Below, in pieces: positions 9,100 through 16,921 of a stretch of DNA of 64,000 nucleotides (position 1 is its first letter; every line of letters begins with the position of its first letter). This stretch comes from an uncultured Prevotellaceae bacterium (GTDB lineage: Bacteria; Bacteroidota; Bacteroidia; Bacteroidales; Bacteroidaceae). Where the stretch lies: the NCBI GenBank assembly GCA_902800435.1, contig CADCEQ010000005.1, positions 21,194-85,193 on the forward strand. Reading direction: 5' to 3'. A program made the position numbers and the translations under genes. The notes under the pieces are model-generated. The model searched no databases, had not been told where the DNA came from, and saw only the letters and a list, made by a program, of their open reading frames with translations.

Positions 9100-9681
9100 T
9101 TAACTGAAAAGATGGGAAATCAGTACTTTTATGCCAATAAACAGCAGAACCAGACCGCCCAACAAACCCGGCTTGAACCGTTGGGCGATGGCACGGCCGA
9201 AACGGACACCCAGCCAATAACCCACCAGACTGAGCAGCATCGAGACAGAGCCTATCAGCAGCAGGGGCACCGTCAGCTGCCCGATGCGGTCGTAGCCCAG
9301 ACAGGCCATCGAAATGCCGACAGCCAAAGCGTCGATGCTCGTAGCCACCGCCAGGAGCAACTGAGTACGCAGCGACAGGGGATTGAACGTCTGGTGCTCC
9401 TCGTCGCCACTGAACGTCTCCCATATCATCTTGCCGCCGATGAACGCCAGCAGACAGAAGGCTATCCAATGGTCGACGGCCTCCAAATAGTGACTGAAAT
9501 GAGCCGTACCAAGCCACCCAATAAGTGGCATAAGGGCCTGAAACAGCCCAAAGAGCATAGCCATCCGCAAGATGGCGCCACTGGTTGGGCGGCGCAGGAT
9601 GACACCACTCATCGTACTTACCGTGAAACAGTCCATGGCCAATGCTACGGACAGGAGCAGAAGATCAGGCAGACTTATCAT
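9100..9681 (-). CDS. mntP: Manganese efflux pump MntP
   Basis: A 193-residue protein with six predicted membrane segments and the two MntP signatures: ALAMDCFTVSTMSG in helix 1 (aspartate in the membrane) and TSIDALAVGIS in helix 4. It exports Mn(II) across the inner membrane. Its start lies 17 bp inside the end of the comEC-like gene, so it is expressed from the upstream promoter. There is no room for the yybP-ykoY manganese riboswitch that often precedes mntP, so manganese control by that route is not seen here. Confidence 0.95.
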   Translation of the reverse strand: MISLPDLLLLSVALAMDCFTVSTMSGVILRRPTSGAILRMAMLFGLFQALMPLIGWLGTAHFSHYLEAVDHWIAFCLLAFIGGKMIWETFSGDEEHQTFNPLSLRTQLLLAVATSIDALAVGISMACLGYDRIGQLTVPLLLIGSVSMLLSLVGYWLGVRFGRAIAQRFKPGLLGGLVLLFIGIKVLISHLFS

Positions 9682-11146
9682 ACCTTATTATAATTAAATA
9701 GGTGGAAACAATGATGACGTAGACGAGCACCGTCTGCAAAACCGAGGGGCGCAGACCTTCGATGCTGGCATAGGGCAGGCGTTCGGCGATGAACGAGAGG
9801 ACGGCGTTGAGCCACCCCACCACCCTGAACAGCACCGTACCCACAACGGGCAGCAACAGCGCCACCGGGGCGAGACAGAGGATGAGCGTGGCCGACGGGA
9901 TGACAATCAAGTTGGTCAGCAGAAAATAGGTGGAGAAGCGGCCGAAGTAATAGGCAACGAGCGGTGCCACGCCCACCTGCGCCGCCAAGGAAACCGTCGT
10001 CAGTCCCCAGAGCCAGCGCACCACGGGCCGGTCGAGCAGCCACTCGCGCTGCACCACGCGCTCGAAAAGCGGCTGCAGCACCAGAATGGCCAGCATGGCG
10101 AGGAACGACATCTGGAAACCAACGTCGAAGAGGCTGTCTGGACTGACCATGAGAATACAAATGGCTGCCAACGCCAGCGCATTGACCGACATCCGCTGGC
10201 GGCCAATCGCCGACAGCAGCGCGTAAGTGCTGATCATCAGGGCGGCGCGCACCACGCTGGCCGGCAGTCCGACCAACAGGGCGAACGCCCAGATAGCCGC
10301 GACGGCAAGCACCTGCGACAGCAGGCGGAACCGGCGGTTCACAACCAGCAGCGACAGCACCATATAGATAATGCCCAAATGCAGACCGCTGAGCGCCAGC
10401 ACGTGGGAGGCACCGCTGACGGCATAGACATCGCGCAGCTCGCTGCTCATGGCCGACTTGTCGCCCAGCGTCATCGCTGCCACGACGGCATACTCCTCGT
10501 CGCCCGCCCCCATCTGCCGGTAGCGTTCCAGCAGTGTGTGGCGGTAGTTCAGGAACGCCAGCCTCAGCCGTTGCAGCCACGTCAGCCCCTCATCGGAGTG
10601 AGGCAGCAACTGCCAGTCGGCAGTCCTGACATAGGTGCGCCCCGCGAAGCCGTGGACCTCCTGATAGCGGCGGTAGTCGAACGAGCCGCGCCGCCAGTCG
10701 CCGTTCCGCTCTATGCGCGATGTCAGCAGCAGGCGGTCACCAATCCTCAGACGCCGGCTGCGGTCGTCCTTGGCCACGTAGCACTTCAGCTTCTTCCCGC
10801 CTTGGGCGGTGACGATATCCGCCGCCATCGTCTTCGGCTTCTCCGTCACCTCCGAAACGACGACGGCCTCATAACGGACAAAGCCGTCGGGCCAAGCCAC
10901 CCGGTCGTGCGACTGGCGCACCGACGCCGAGCGCACGCCGCCGAGCGACGCCATAGCCAACAGCAGAGCTGCTGACTGCAGCATCGGCTTGCGCCGGCAG
11001 ATGCCGACAATCACCAAAGCCGCGCCCAACAGCAGCCACCACAGGCCGACAGTGCCCATGCAGTCGCCCAAGACGACGCCCACAACGAACAGCACCCCTG
11101 GCATGGCCAAGGGAGCCGACTGGAAAAAGCGGTTCTTGCGCCACAT
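9665..11146 (-). CDS. ComEC/Rec2-family membrane protein without the nuclease-like domain
   Basis: 493 residues: an N-terminal pair of membrane helices, a soluble DUF4131-type OB-like domain (about 70-180), then the Competence domain with its signature SGASHVLALSGLHLGI near 240 and about eight further helices to the end. In transformable bacteria ComEC forms the inner-membrane channel for single-stranded DNA. The C-terminal metallo-beta-lactamase-like domain of full-length ComEC (often 700-800 residues) is absent, and the reading frame stops normally. Such short forms are frequent in this phylum. It follows the GNAT-like gene after 4 bp and overlaps mntP. Confidence 0.88.
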   Translation of the reverse strand: MWRKNRFFQSAPLAMPGVLFVVGVVLGDCMGTVGLWWLLLGAALVIVGICRRKPMLQSAALLLAMASLGGVRSASVRQSHDRVAWPDGFVRYEAVVVSEVTEKPKTMAADIVTAQGGKKLKCYVAKDDRSRRLRIGDRLLLTSRIERNGDWRRGSFDYRRYQEVHGFAGRTYVRTADWQLLPHSDEGLTWLQRLRLAFLNYRHTLLERYRQMGAGDEEYAVVAAMTLGDKSAMSSELRDVYAVSGASHVLALSGLHLGIIYMVLSLLVVNRRFRLLSQVLAVAAIWAFALLVGLPASVVRAALMISTYALLSAIGRQRMSVNALALAAICILMVSPDSLFDVGFQMSFLAMLAILVLQPLFERVVQREWLLDRPVVRWLWGLTTVSLAAQVGVAPLVAYYFGRFSTYFLLTNLIVIPSATLILCLAPVALLLPVVGTVLFRVVGWLNAVLSFIAERLPYASIEGLRPSVLQTVLVYVIIVSTYLIIIRYDKSA

Positions 11147-11150
11147 AGCG

Positions 11151-12281
11151 TTAGAGCTGCTTGCGGAAACAGCGGTGGCGGCGGTGGATTTCGCTATCTA
11201 AGTATTGCCATTGTGCACGCACGGCCTCGTTGCTCTCCATCTGCGGCATGGCGTCGGCCCAGACGAAGCCGTAGCGCTGGAACTGGTGGATAAGGTCGTC
11301 GAAAATCAGCGCATTGGCACCCTTCGACCGATACTCTGGCAGCACGCCTATCAGCAGCAGGTCGACGGTGTCGGTCTTGTGCCTCTTCAGCGTATTCAGT
11401 ATATGCCACCAGCCGAAGGGCAGCAGCCGCCCGTCGCGCGTATGCTGCAGCGCACGGCTGAACGACGGGAAGGTGATGCCGAAGCCTATCATACGGTCGC
11501 CGTCCATGATGGCCGTCACCAGGTTCAGGTCGGCAATCTTGATGTAGTCGTTCACCAGCTTGTCTATCTGCTGCGACGACAACTGGCTAAACCCGTACAA
11601 GTCCTTGTAGGTGGCATTCAGCAGGTGGAACACCTCGCGCCCATAACCCTCTTTCACCAGCTCGTGGCGGGTGAACTTATGCACCCTCAGCCCGTAGCGC
11701 TGCTTCACCATCTCGGCCACGCGGTGGAACTTATAGTTTTCATCCTGCGGTATCCTGACCTTATACTCCACGTAGTCGTTGTCTTTCTTAAAGCCGCCGT
11801 AGTGCTCAATATGGCTGGCGTAGTAGGGGTAATTGTAGTTGACATACATGGTCGACAGTTCCTCGAAGCCCTCAACGAGCATGCCTTCACGGTCTGTATC
11901 GATAAAGCCCAGCGGACCGGCCATCTCGGTCATGCCCCGCTCGCGCCCCCACTGCTCGACGGCATGCAGCAGCGCCGTGCTCACCTCCGTGTCGTCGATG
12001 AAGTCGAACCAGCCGAAGCGCACTTGGTTGACCTTCCACTTCTCGTTGGCGCGGCGGTTGATGATGGCAGCCACCCGGCCTGCCACGCGACCGTCCTTGT
12101 AGGCCAGGAAGTAGTCGGCCTCACAGCACTCAAACGACGGGTTCTTGTCGCGGCGAAGTGTGGCCATCTCGTCAAAAAACAGATAGGGGACGGCCTGTTC
12201 GCAATTGCGGTATAGGTCGTAGTAGAACTGTATGAACTGCTTCAGCTCCCTTTTAGTAGTAACCTTGCGTATTTCAACCAT
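11151..12281 (-). CDS. GNAT-like acyltransferase family protein
   Basis: A 376-residue cytoplasmic protein without membrane segments. The N-terminal third has a GNAT-like pattern (DYFLAYKDGRVAGRVAAIIN near 75-95, then WFDFIDD), and the C-terminal half holds a second one (LLIGVLPEYRSKGANALIFDDL near 330, resembling the acetyl-CoA loop R/Q-x-x-G-x-G/A). Related proteins in Bacteroidetes are annotated as N-acetyltransferases of unknown substrate. Its promoter has TACCTTTG (12301-12308, minus). It is the first gene of a run with comEC and mntP. Confidence 0.75.
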   Translation of the reverse strand: MVEIRKVTTKRELKQFIQFYYDLYRNCEQAVPYLFFDEMATLRRDKNPSFECCEADYFLAYKDGRVAGRVAAIINRRANEKWKVNQVRFGWFDFIDDTEVSTALLHAVEQWGRERGMTEMAGPLGFIDTDREGMLVEGFEELSTMYVNYNYPYYASHIEHYGGFKKDNDYVEYKVRIPQDENYKFHRVAEMVKQRYGLRVHKFTRHELVKEGYGREVFHLLNATYKDLYGFSQLSSQQIDKLVNDYIKIADLNLVTAIMDGDRMIGFGITFPSFSRALQHTRDGRLLPFGWWHILNTLKRHKTDTVDLLLIGVLPEYRSKGANALIFDDLIHQFQRYGFVWADAMPQMESNEAVRAQWQYLDSEIHRRHRCFRKQL

Positions 12282-12317
12282 AGTATCTTTCTTTCGGGTG
12301 CAAAGGTACGAAAAAAA

Positions 12318-12344
12318 GTGAGAAGTGAGAAGTGAAAAGTGAAA
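12318..12344. repeat. Degenerate GTGAGAA tandem repeat between genes
   Basis: Four near-copies of a 7-bp unit (GTGAGAA, GTGAGAA, GTGAAAA, GTGAAA) lie directly behind the -7 box of the GNAT-like gene. Similar short iterated strings occur upstream of other promoters here (14252-14287, 48130-48170). Confidence 0.6.
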
Positions 12345-12356
12345 TATTTTAGCCTT

Positions 12357-14234
12357 TCAGCCTTGTTTCAGCGCTTCGATGTACTCATAGAGCTTGCGGT
12401 AGAAGGGGTGGCGCGTCATCGTCAGCACGTCGCCGAGGATGATAAGCTTCATGCGGGCACGGGTAATGGCCACGTTCATGCGGCGCAGGTCGCGCAGGAA
12501 TCCAATCTGCCCCTCGTCGTTCGAGCGCACCAGCGAGATGACGACAATGTCGCGCTCCTGACCCTGAAAACCGTCGACGGTGTTTACCGTGATGAGGTGG
12601 CGGAAGGGCTTGAACCATTCTTTCTTCTTCAGTTGCGACCTGAGGTACTGCACCTGGGCACGGTAGGGCGAGATGATGCCCACATCGAGCCGCTCGTTCA
12701 GGATGCGCGTCTTGCCAATGCGGTCGAAGTATTCTTGCAGTGTCTGCAGCGTCAGCTCGGCCTCGACCTTGTTGATGCGCCCGAACGACTCGCCGACAAA
12801 CTGCTCGAAGCCTTTCTCCCCGTCCTCGGAGGGGTCAGGCGAGGCCTCCACCCACTCTATCGGTACGTCGAGGTCGAGTATCGAGCGGTACTTCACCTCG
12901 GGGGCCGACTCCACCTGATTGCCGTAGAACCAGTCGCTCGAGAAGCGCATGATTTCCTCGTTCATGCGGTACTGCATGCGCAGCAGCGTCACCACCTCGG
13001 GCTTCTGCTCGACGATGCGCTCCATCAGCGTCTTGCCCAGACCGGCCTTCAGGGCAGCGATGCTCTTCACCGTTGGCGGCAGCTGGCAGTGGTCGCCGGC
13101 CAGGATGACGCGCGTACAGCGGCGGATGGGAATCCACGAAGCAGCCTCTAAGGCCTGCGCCGCCTCGTCGATGAAGACGGTGCCGAACTTCTGACCATCC
13201 AACAGGCGGTTGGTGGAGCCCACCAGCGTCGAGGCAATGACGCGTGCCTCGCCGAAGAGCTGGGCGTTGATGCGTATCTCCAACTCCGTGGCGCGGTCCT
13301 TCAGACGCTCCAGCTTCTGGTGGTACTTCTCATCGCCGCGCTTACGGTGGGCGCGCAGGTCGCGGATGGCCTTTCTGATGGCCCACAGCAGCTCGTAGTC
13401 GGGATGGCTCTCGAAGCGGCGCTCGTAGGTGAAGCTGAGCATCTTGTCGTCGACACGGGTTGGATTACCTATTCTTAATACGGGCACGCCGCGGTCGACG
13501 AGCTTCTCCGAAATCCAGTCGACGGCCATGTTCGACTGCGCGCACACCAGCACCTGATTCTCGCGGCGCAGCGTCTCGTAGATGGCCTCGACGAGCGTCG
13601 TCGTCTTGCCCGTGCCCGGCGGTCCGTGGACGATGGCCACGTCCTTGGCCCGCAGCACCTTGTTCACCGCCTCCTCCTGCGTCTGGTTCAGATAAGGGAA
13701 GTGCATGGGCGCAAACGAGAACGTCTCGGCCTTCTGCCGCGAGTAGAAAAGGTCGCGCAGATAGCCTAAGCGCCCCTTTGAACGGATGACGCGGTCGAGG
13801 GCGTCGAACATCGTGCGATATGACGTCTCGTCGAACGATAGCTGTACTCCGACGTTCGGCGACGCCTGCAGGTCGGTGAGGGGTGCCGTGTCGGGCACGC
13901 TGACCACCATCCGGTCGCCGTCGACATAGCTCACGGTGCCGGTAAAGTTATAATACTTATGCTTCTGCTCCTCTCTTGAGAAGAACACCACCGGCCGGCC
14001 ATACTCGAAATTGTGCTCAACGTCCTGATCGGCCATGCGCAACACCTCGACGCACAGCTGGTTCAGCGAGTTGAAGTAGCTGCGGCCGATGCTGACCGGC
14101 CACCACGCGTCGCCGCGCTTCACCAGCCGCGCCAGTCCGCGTTCCTCAGTCTGGCGGCGGTAAGCCTCTTTCTCCGTCTGATACTCCATCTGGAGCAGCA
14201 GCCGCTGCTGTGTCAGTTGCTGAATAGCGTTCAT
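12357..14234 (-). CDS. UPF1/SMUBP2-like superfamily 1 DNA/RNA helicase
   Basis: 625 residues. The N-terminal part (1-180) resembles the stalk/beta-barrel region of SMUBP2-type helicases. Then come Walker A GPPGTGKT (204-211), motif II FIDEAAQALEA, motif III GDHCQLPPT, QYRM (motif IV region), and the C-terminal motifs VNTVDGFQGQERDIVVISLVRSN and NVAITRAR. These are complete superfamily 1B motifs, predicting ATP-driven 5'-to-3' unwinding. The longest frame starts at 14270 but runs through the promoter box at 14240-14247. The ATG at 14234 (MNAIQQL) is therefore used. The 3' neighbour reads leftward after it. Confidence 0.9.
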   Translation of the reverse strand: MNAIQQLTQQRLLLQMEYQTEKEAYRRQTEERGLARLVKRGDAWWPVSIGRSYFNSLNQLCVEVLRMADQDVEHNFEYGRPVVFFSREEQKHKYYNFTGTVSYVDGDRMVVSVPDTAPLTDLQASPNVGVQLSFDETSYRTMFDALDRVIRSKGRLGYLRDLFYSRQKAETFSFAPMHFPYLNQTQEEAVNKVLRAKDVAIVHGPPGTGKTTTLVEAIYETLRRENQVLVCAQSNMAVDWISEKLVDRGVPVLRIGNPTRVDDKMLSFTYERRFESHPDYELLWAIRKAIRDLRAHRKRGDEKYHQKLERLKDRATELEIRINAQLFGEARVIASTLVGSTNRLLDGQKFGTVFIDEAAQALEAASWIPIRRCTRVILAGDHCQLPPTVKSIAALKAGLGKTLMERIVEQKPEVVTLLRMQYRMNEEIMRFSSDWFYGNQVESAPEVKYRSILDLDVPIEWVEASPDPSEDGEKGFEQFVGESFGRINKVEAELTLQTLQEYFDRIGKTRILNERLDVGIISPYRAQVQYLRSQLKKKEWFKPFRHLITVNTVDGFQGQERDIVVISLVRSNDEGQIGFLRDLRRMNVAITRARMKLIILGDVLTMTRHPFYRKLYEYIEALKQG

Positions 14235-14239
14235 CGGTG

Positions 14240-14247
14240 CAAAGGTA
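14240..14247 (-). promoter_or_regulatory. -7 element only 5 bp from the helicase ATG
   Basis: TACCTTTG on the minus strand ends 5 bp before the ATG at 14234. If transcription starts about 6-7 bp beyond this box as usual, the mRNA is leaderless or nearly so. Confidence 0.65.
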
Positions 14248-14301
14248 CGAAATAATTGAGAATTGACCATTGAGAATTGAGAATTTTTCGTACCATAACA
14301 G

Positions 14302-14339
14302 CAGTTCGGCCATCAGCAATGCACTTGATGGCCGAACTG
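14302..14339. terminator. 14-bp perfect stem-loop after the M56 gene
   Basis: CAGTTCGGCCATCA (14302-14315), a 10-base loop, then its exact complement (14326-14339). It sits 30 bp beyond the stop codon of the leftward M56 gene and before the helicase promoter. It probably ends that transcript, although no strong U-run follows on the minus strand. Confidence 0.6.
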
Positions 14340-14368
14340 TTGATTGTCGTTGGATAAGGTTTAGCGGG

Positions 14369-16009
14369 TCAGCTCAGTCGGAAGGTGACGGGGATGGTGT
14401 ACTTCACGCGGACGGGCTGTCCCTTCTGCATGCCTGGCTTCCACTTCGGCATGGCGTTGATGACGCGCACGGCCTCGGCGTCAATCTCCTCGCTCACATT
14501 CTTCACCACCTTGACATTGGTGATGGAGCCGTCGGCCTCGACGATGAACTGGACAATGACGCGGCCTTGTGTGCCAGTCTCTTCGGCAGCCTCAGGGTAT
14601 TTGACGTTCTCGCTTAGGAACTTCATCAGCTCAATATCTCCGCCGGGGAACTGCGGCATCTGCTCCACCACGTTGAAAGCCTTTTCGCCGGTGCCGGTTT
14701 CTTCCTCCTTTGGCTCCTTGGCTTTCACGGTGGCCGAGACGAGTTCCTTCTTGCCGTTCTTCACGTACTCCTTGGTATTGATGAACAGGATGCCGTTCGA
14801 GGTGTCGGCTTTGAAATGCTTGGCATACTCCTTCAGCGCCTCTTCGTTCTTGATGACGCTCAGGTTGTCAATTTCCTTCGGGTCGAGCGCCTTCAACTGC
14901 TGCATAGTGGCTGCCTTGCCGTCGATGACGATCAGCGGCTCCGGGCCGTTGGCTTCACCCGTAATGATAATGGGGCTTTGTTTCTTCTCCTGCGGCTCGG
15001 CAGTCTTGGCCGTCTCCTTCTCTTCAGCAGCAGCGGACTCGGCCTTCACCTCGATGGTCTTGTCGTTCAGTTTTACCTGAGCGGCCTTGCGGCCTTTCTT
15101 CACAATCTTTTTCTGTGGCTGTTCCTGCGTGTCCTCGTAAACGTAGTCGTTGACGGTCTCGGCGTTCAGGGCCAGGGCTGTGCCCACGATGGGCAGCATG
15201 GCGAGCAGCTTGAGCCAGCTCGCGCGGTTGGTTTTCTTATTGGTAAGCATCATGTTTATGCGGTTTTTGAGGGTACTGTGAGTAATGCCGTTGGCCACGG
15301 AGTACCCGCACGCGGCGACGGCTTTTTGGATAAGCAGATACTGATACTGACGCATATTGATGCCTTGAGAGAGTACCGCCGCGTCGGCCTCGTACTCGTG
15401 GATGGCGCGCAAGTCCTGGCGCAGCATCCACATAGCCGGGTTGAACCATTGCAGGGCGGTGAGCACGTCAACGAGGATGACATCCAGCGAGTGGTGCAGG
15501 CTGATGTGGCCCCGTTCATGGGCGAGCACTGAGGCGTCCTGGGCCTCGTAGTCGCTTGGTGAGAGTACGATATAGTGCATCCAGCTGAAGGGCGACACCT
15601 CGCGGTCGGCAACACAGACGACCGTGCCGTCCGGCTGCTGGTGGTGCTCGCTGCGGCTGATGAGCCGCCAGACCTGGAAGATGTTGTAGAGCGTAAAGCC
15701 CAGCGAGGCAGCCATTCCCGCGAAGAACACCACAACGGCAACCGTCTGCCAGAAGGGCGTCTGCGGCTCGGCCATTTCAACCGTGCCCAGGCCGTCGAGC
15801 GTGACCAGCCCGCTGCCACCGCTCACCACCACCGTCTTGTGCAGCGTGATGACGCATAGTGGTAGGATGAATGATGCAATGGCCGTTCCCAGCAGCACCG
15901 TGCGGTTCACGCGGTGATACGTCTCGCGGCTCAGCAGCAGGCGGTAGAACATGTAGAACACCGCCACAAGCACCGCTACCTTCAGGTCGTATATCAGAAA
16001 CTCTACCAT
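14369..16009 (-). CDS. BlaR1-like M56 metallopeptidase with TonB C-terminal domain
   Basis: 546 residues. Membrane helices lie near 5-25, 38-57 and 88-110, then an M56 zinc protease with HERGH at 164-168 and EYEAD downstream, and a fourth helix near 275-290 (LLAMLPIVGTALAL). After an Ala/Glu/Lys-rich linker comes a receptor-plug-like stretch (LIVIDGKAATMQQLKALDP, about 370-390). The last 85 residues are a TonB-type domain starting at FPGGDIELMKFL. BlaR1 proteins sense a signal outside and cleave the partner BlaI repressor. No penicillin-binding domain is present, so the signal is probably not a beta-lactam. The repressor gene ends 4 bp upstream. Confidence 0.9.
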   Translation of the reverse strand: MVEFLIYDLKVAVLVAVFYMFYRLLLSRETYHRVNRTVLLGTAIASFILPLCVITLHKTVVVSGGSGLVTLDGLGTVEMAEPQTPFWQTVAVVVFFAGMAASLGFTLYNIFQVWRLISRSEHHQQPDGTVVCVADREVSPFSWMHYIVLSPSDYEAQDASVLAHERGHISLHHSLDVILVDVLTALQWFNPAMWMLRQDLRAIHEYEADAAVLSQGINMRQYQYLLIQKAVAACGYSVANGITHSTLKNRINMMLTNKKTNRASWLKLLAMLPIVGTALALNAETVNDYVYEDTQEQPQKKIVKKGRKAAQVKLNDKTIEVKAESAAAEEKETAKTAEPQEKKQSPIIITGEANGPEPLIVIDGKAATMQQLKALDPKEIDNLSVIKNEEALKEYAKHFKADTSNGILFINTKEYVKNGKKELVSATVKAKEPKEEETGTGEKAFNVVEQMPQFPGGDIELMKFLSENVKYPEAAEETGTQGRVIVQFIVEADGSITNVKVVKNVSEEIDAEAVRVINAMPKWKPGMQKGQPVRVKYTIPVTFRLS

Positions 16010-16013
16010 ATTT

Positions 16014-16379
16014 CTATTTACTATTGTTCTCTATCTGCTCTATCAACTCTTTCAACTCTTCCACGGAAATCTTCTCCTCCTTCACGAAACTGGAGACGGC
16101 ACTCAGGTAAGAGTCATCGAAGTAGTTCTTGATGATGCCTCCGAGACTCGAGCGCCCGTAGTCGCGCTCGCTGATGGTGGGGAAGTATTGGTACGACGTA
16201 CCGAACTGCTTATGGTCGAGGAATCCCTTCTTCTCCAGGATGCGGACCGTCGTCGACAGCGTGTTGAAGTGGGGCCGCGGCTCGCCGTAGTACTCCAAGA
16301 GTTCCTTGACGAACATCGGGCCATGCTGCCAGTACAGCTCCATGATCTCCCGTTCTTTGGTGGTTAGTCGTTTTAGCAT
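16014..16379 (-). CDS. BlaI/MecI/CopY-family repressor
   Basis: A 121-residue winged-helix protein: LTTKEREIMELYW at the N-terminus, the recognition helix region HFNTLSTTVRILEKKGFLDHK (about 37-57), the wing TSYQYFPTIS, and a C-terminal dimerisation helix rich in E/K. Relatives bind palindromic operators as dimers and are cleaved by a partner M56 protease, which is encoded next. Two perfect 17-bp palindromes immediately upstream (16444-16460, 16467-16483) are probably its operators, giving self-repression of the pair. Confidence 0.93.
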   Translation of the reverse strand: MLKRLTTKEREIMELYWQHGPMFVKELLEYYGEPRPHFNTLSTTVRILEKKGFLDHKQFGTSYQYFPTISERDYGRSSLGGIIKNYFDDSYLSAVSSFVKEEKISVEELKELIEQIENNSK

Positions 16380-16437
16380 TTTCGATTTACGATTTTCGAT
16401 TTACATTTTTCCTTGCGTCTGTATCTGTATCCGAATG

Positions 16438-16483
16438 CAAAGTAACTAAAACTTTTAGTTCGATGCAACTAAAGCCTTTAGTT
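16438..16483 (-). promoter_or_regulatory. Twin palindromic operators and promoter of the BlaI/M56 pair
   Basis: Operator 1 is AACTAAAA-C-TTTTAGTT (16444-16460) and operator 2 is AACTAAAG-C-CTTTAGTT (16467-16483). Both are perfect 8-1-8 palindromes with centres 23 bp apart, about two helical turns. A near-consensus -7 box TTACTTTG (16438-16445, minus) overlaps the edge of operator 1, so a bound repressor would block RNA polymerase. That BlaI-type protein binds here is inferred from position and symmetry. Confidence 0.8.
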
Positions 16484-16601
16484 TTTAATGTTTATTAAGT
16501 ACTTTTCCGCCGATTTCTTAGTTGTTCACACAAAAAGTCGCAGAATGAGCGTTAAAGACCCAACGCAGTCTTACGCGTGTATAGTAGTCAATCACAGGAC
16601 T

Positions 16602-16674
16602 TATCCTACACTTCCGACACTTCCTGCACCTGTTGAATTATCTTAGGTGTAGGAAGTGTAGGGAGTGTAGGATA
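16602..16674. repeat. Long imperfect hairpin with iterated 9-bp units
   Basis: The two 30-bp arms (16602-16631 and 16645-16674) match at 27 of 30 positions around a 13-base AT-rich loop. Each arm is itself three near-copies of a TGTAGGAAG-like 9-10-mer. No gene covers it. It could be a terminator, a protein-binding array or the end of a lost element. Confidence 0.75.
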
Positions 16675-16754
16675 TAAAGTGCGAAAGACAATATAATAGC
16701 AAAAACAGGGGAAATGCACAGAAAAAGGTGCGCCAGACCAGCTTCTGGAAGGGG

Positions 16755-16864
16755 GAACCGACACCTGAACCGACACCTAAGCAAGAGGCGGCGGTTTACG
16801 AACAAGAGGCGGCGGTTTATGAACAAGAGGCGGCGGTTTACGAGCAAAAGGCACCGGGTTTTGG
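16755..16864 (+). repeat. In-frame tandem repeats (12-bp x2 and 21-bp x3.5)
   Basis: GAACCGACACCT is repeated at 16755-16766 and 16767-16778. A 21-bp unit then follows at 16781, 16802 and 16823, with a decayed copy at 16844. The first three differ at only a few positions. Both periods are multiples of three, and the plus-strand frame open from 16671 reads PTPEPTP and then EAAVYEQ repeats. That frame runs into the next gene's promoter and stops at 16925. It may be the end of a decayed gene, but I see no family, start or promoter for it. The rest of the gap 16484-16601 shows nothing I can name. Confidence 0.7.
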
Positions 16865-16905
16865 ACAAAACGCGAATGAAATTCTTTCGTTCTACTTTTT
16901 TTTCG

Positions 16906-16913
16906 TACCTTTG
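16906..16913 (+). promoter_or_regulatory. -7 element 8 bp before the pyridoxal kinase ATG
   Basis: TACCTTTG, then CACCCACG, then the ATG at 16922. The predicted transcript would carry at most a few untranslated bases. Confidence 0.65.
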
Positions 16914-16921
16914 CACCCACG

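Noticed and set aside
9678..10580. A 300-codon open frame overlapping the ComEC-like gene in another frame
   Set aside because: Arg/Ala/Gly-rich translation without motifs; the ComEC frame has the family signature.
14369..16379. Beta-lactam resistance regulators BlaI/BlaR1
   Set aside because: The sensor lacks a penicillin-binding domain and no beta-lactamase gene is near; a general M56/BlaI pair is the safer call.
16781..16864. CRISPR-like repeats
   Set aside because: The units abut with no spacers, and no cas genes are near.
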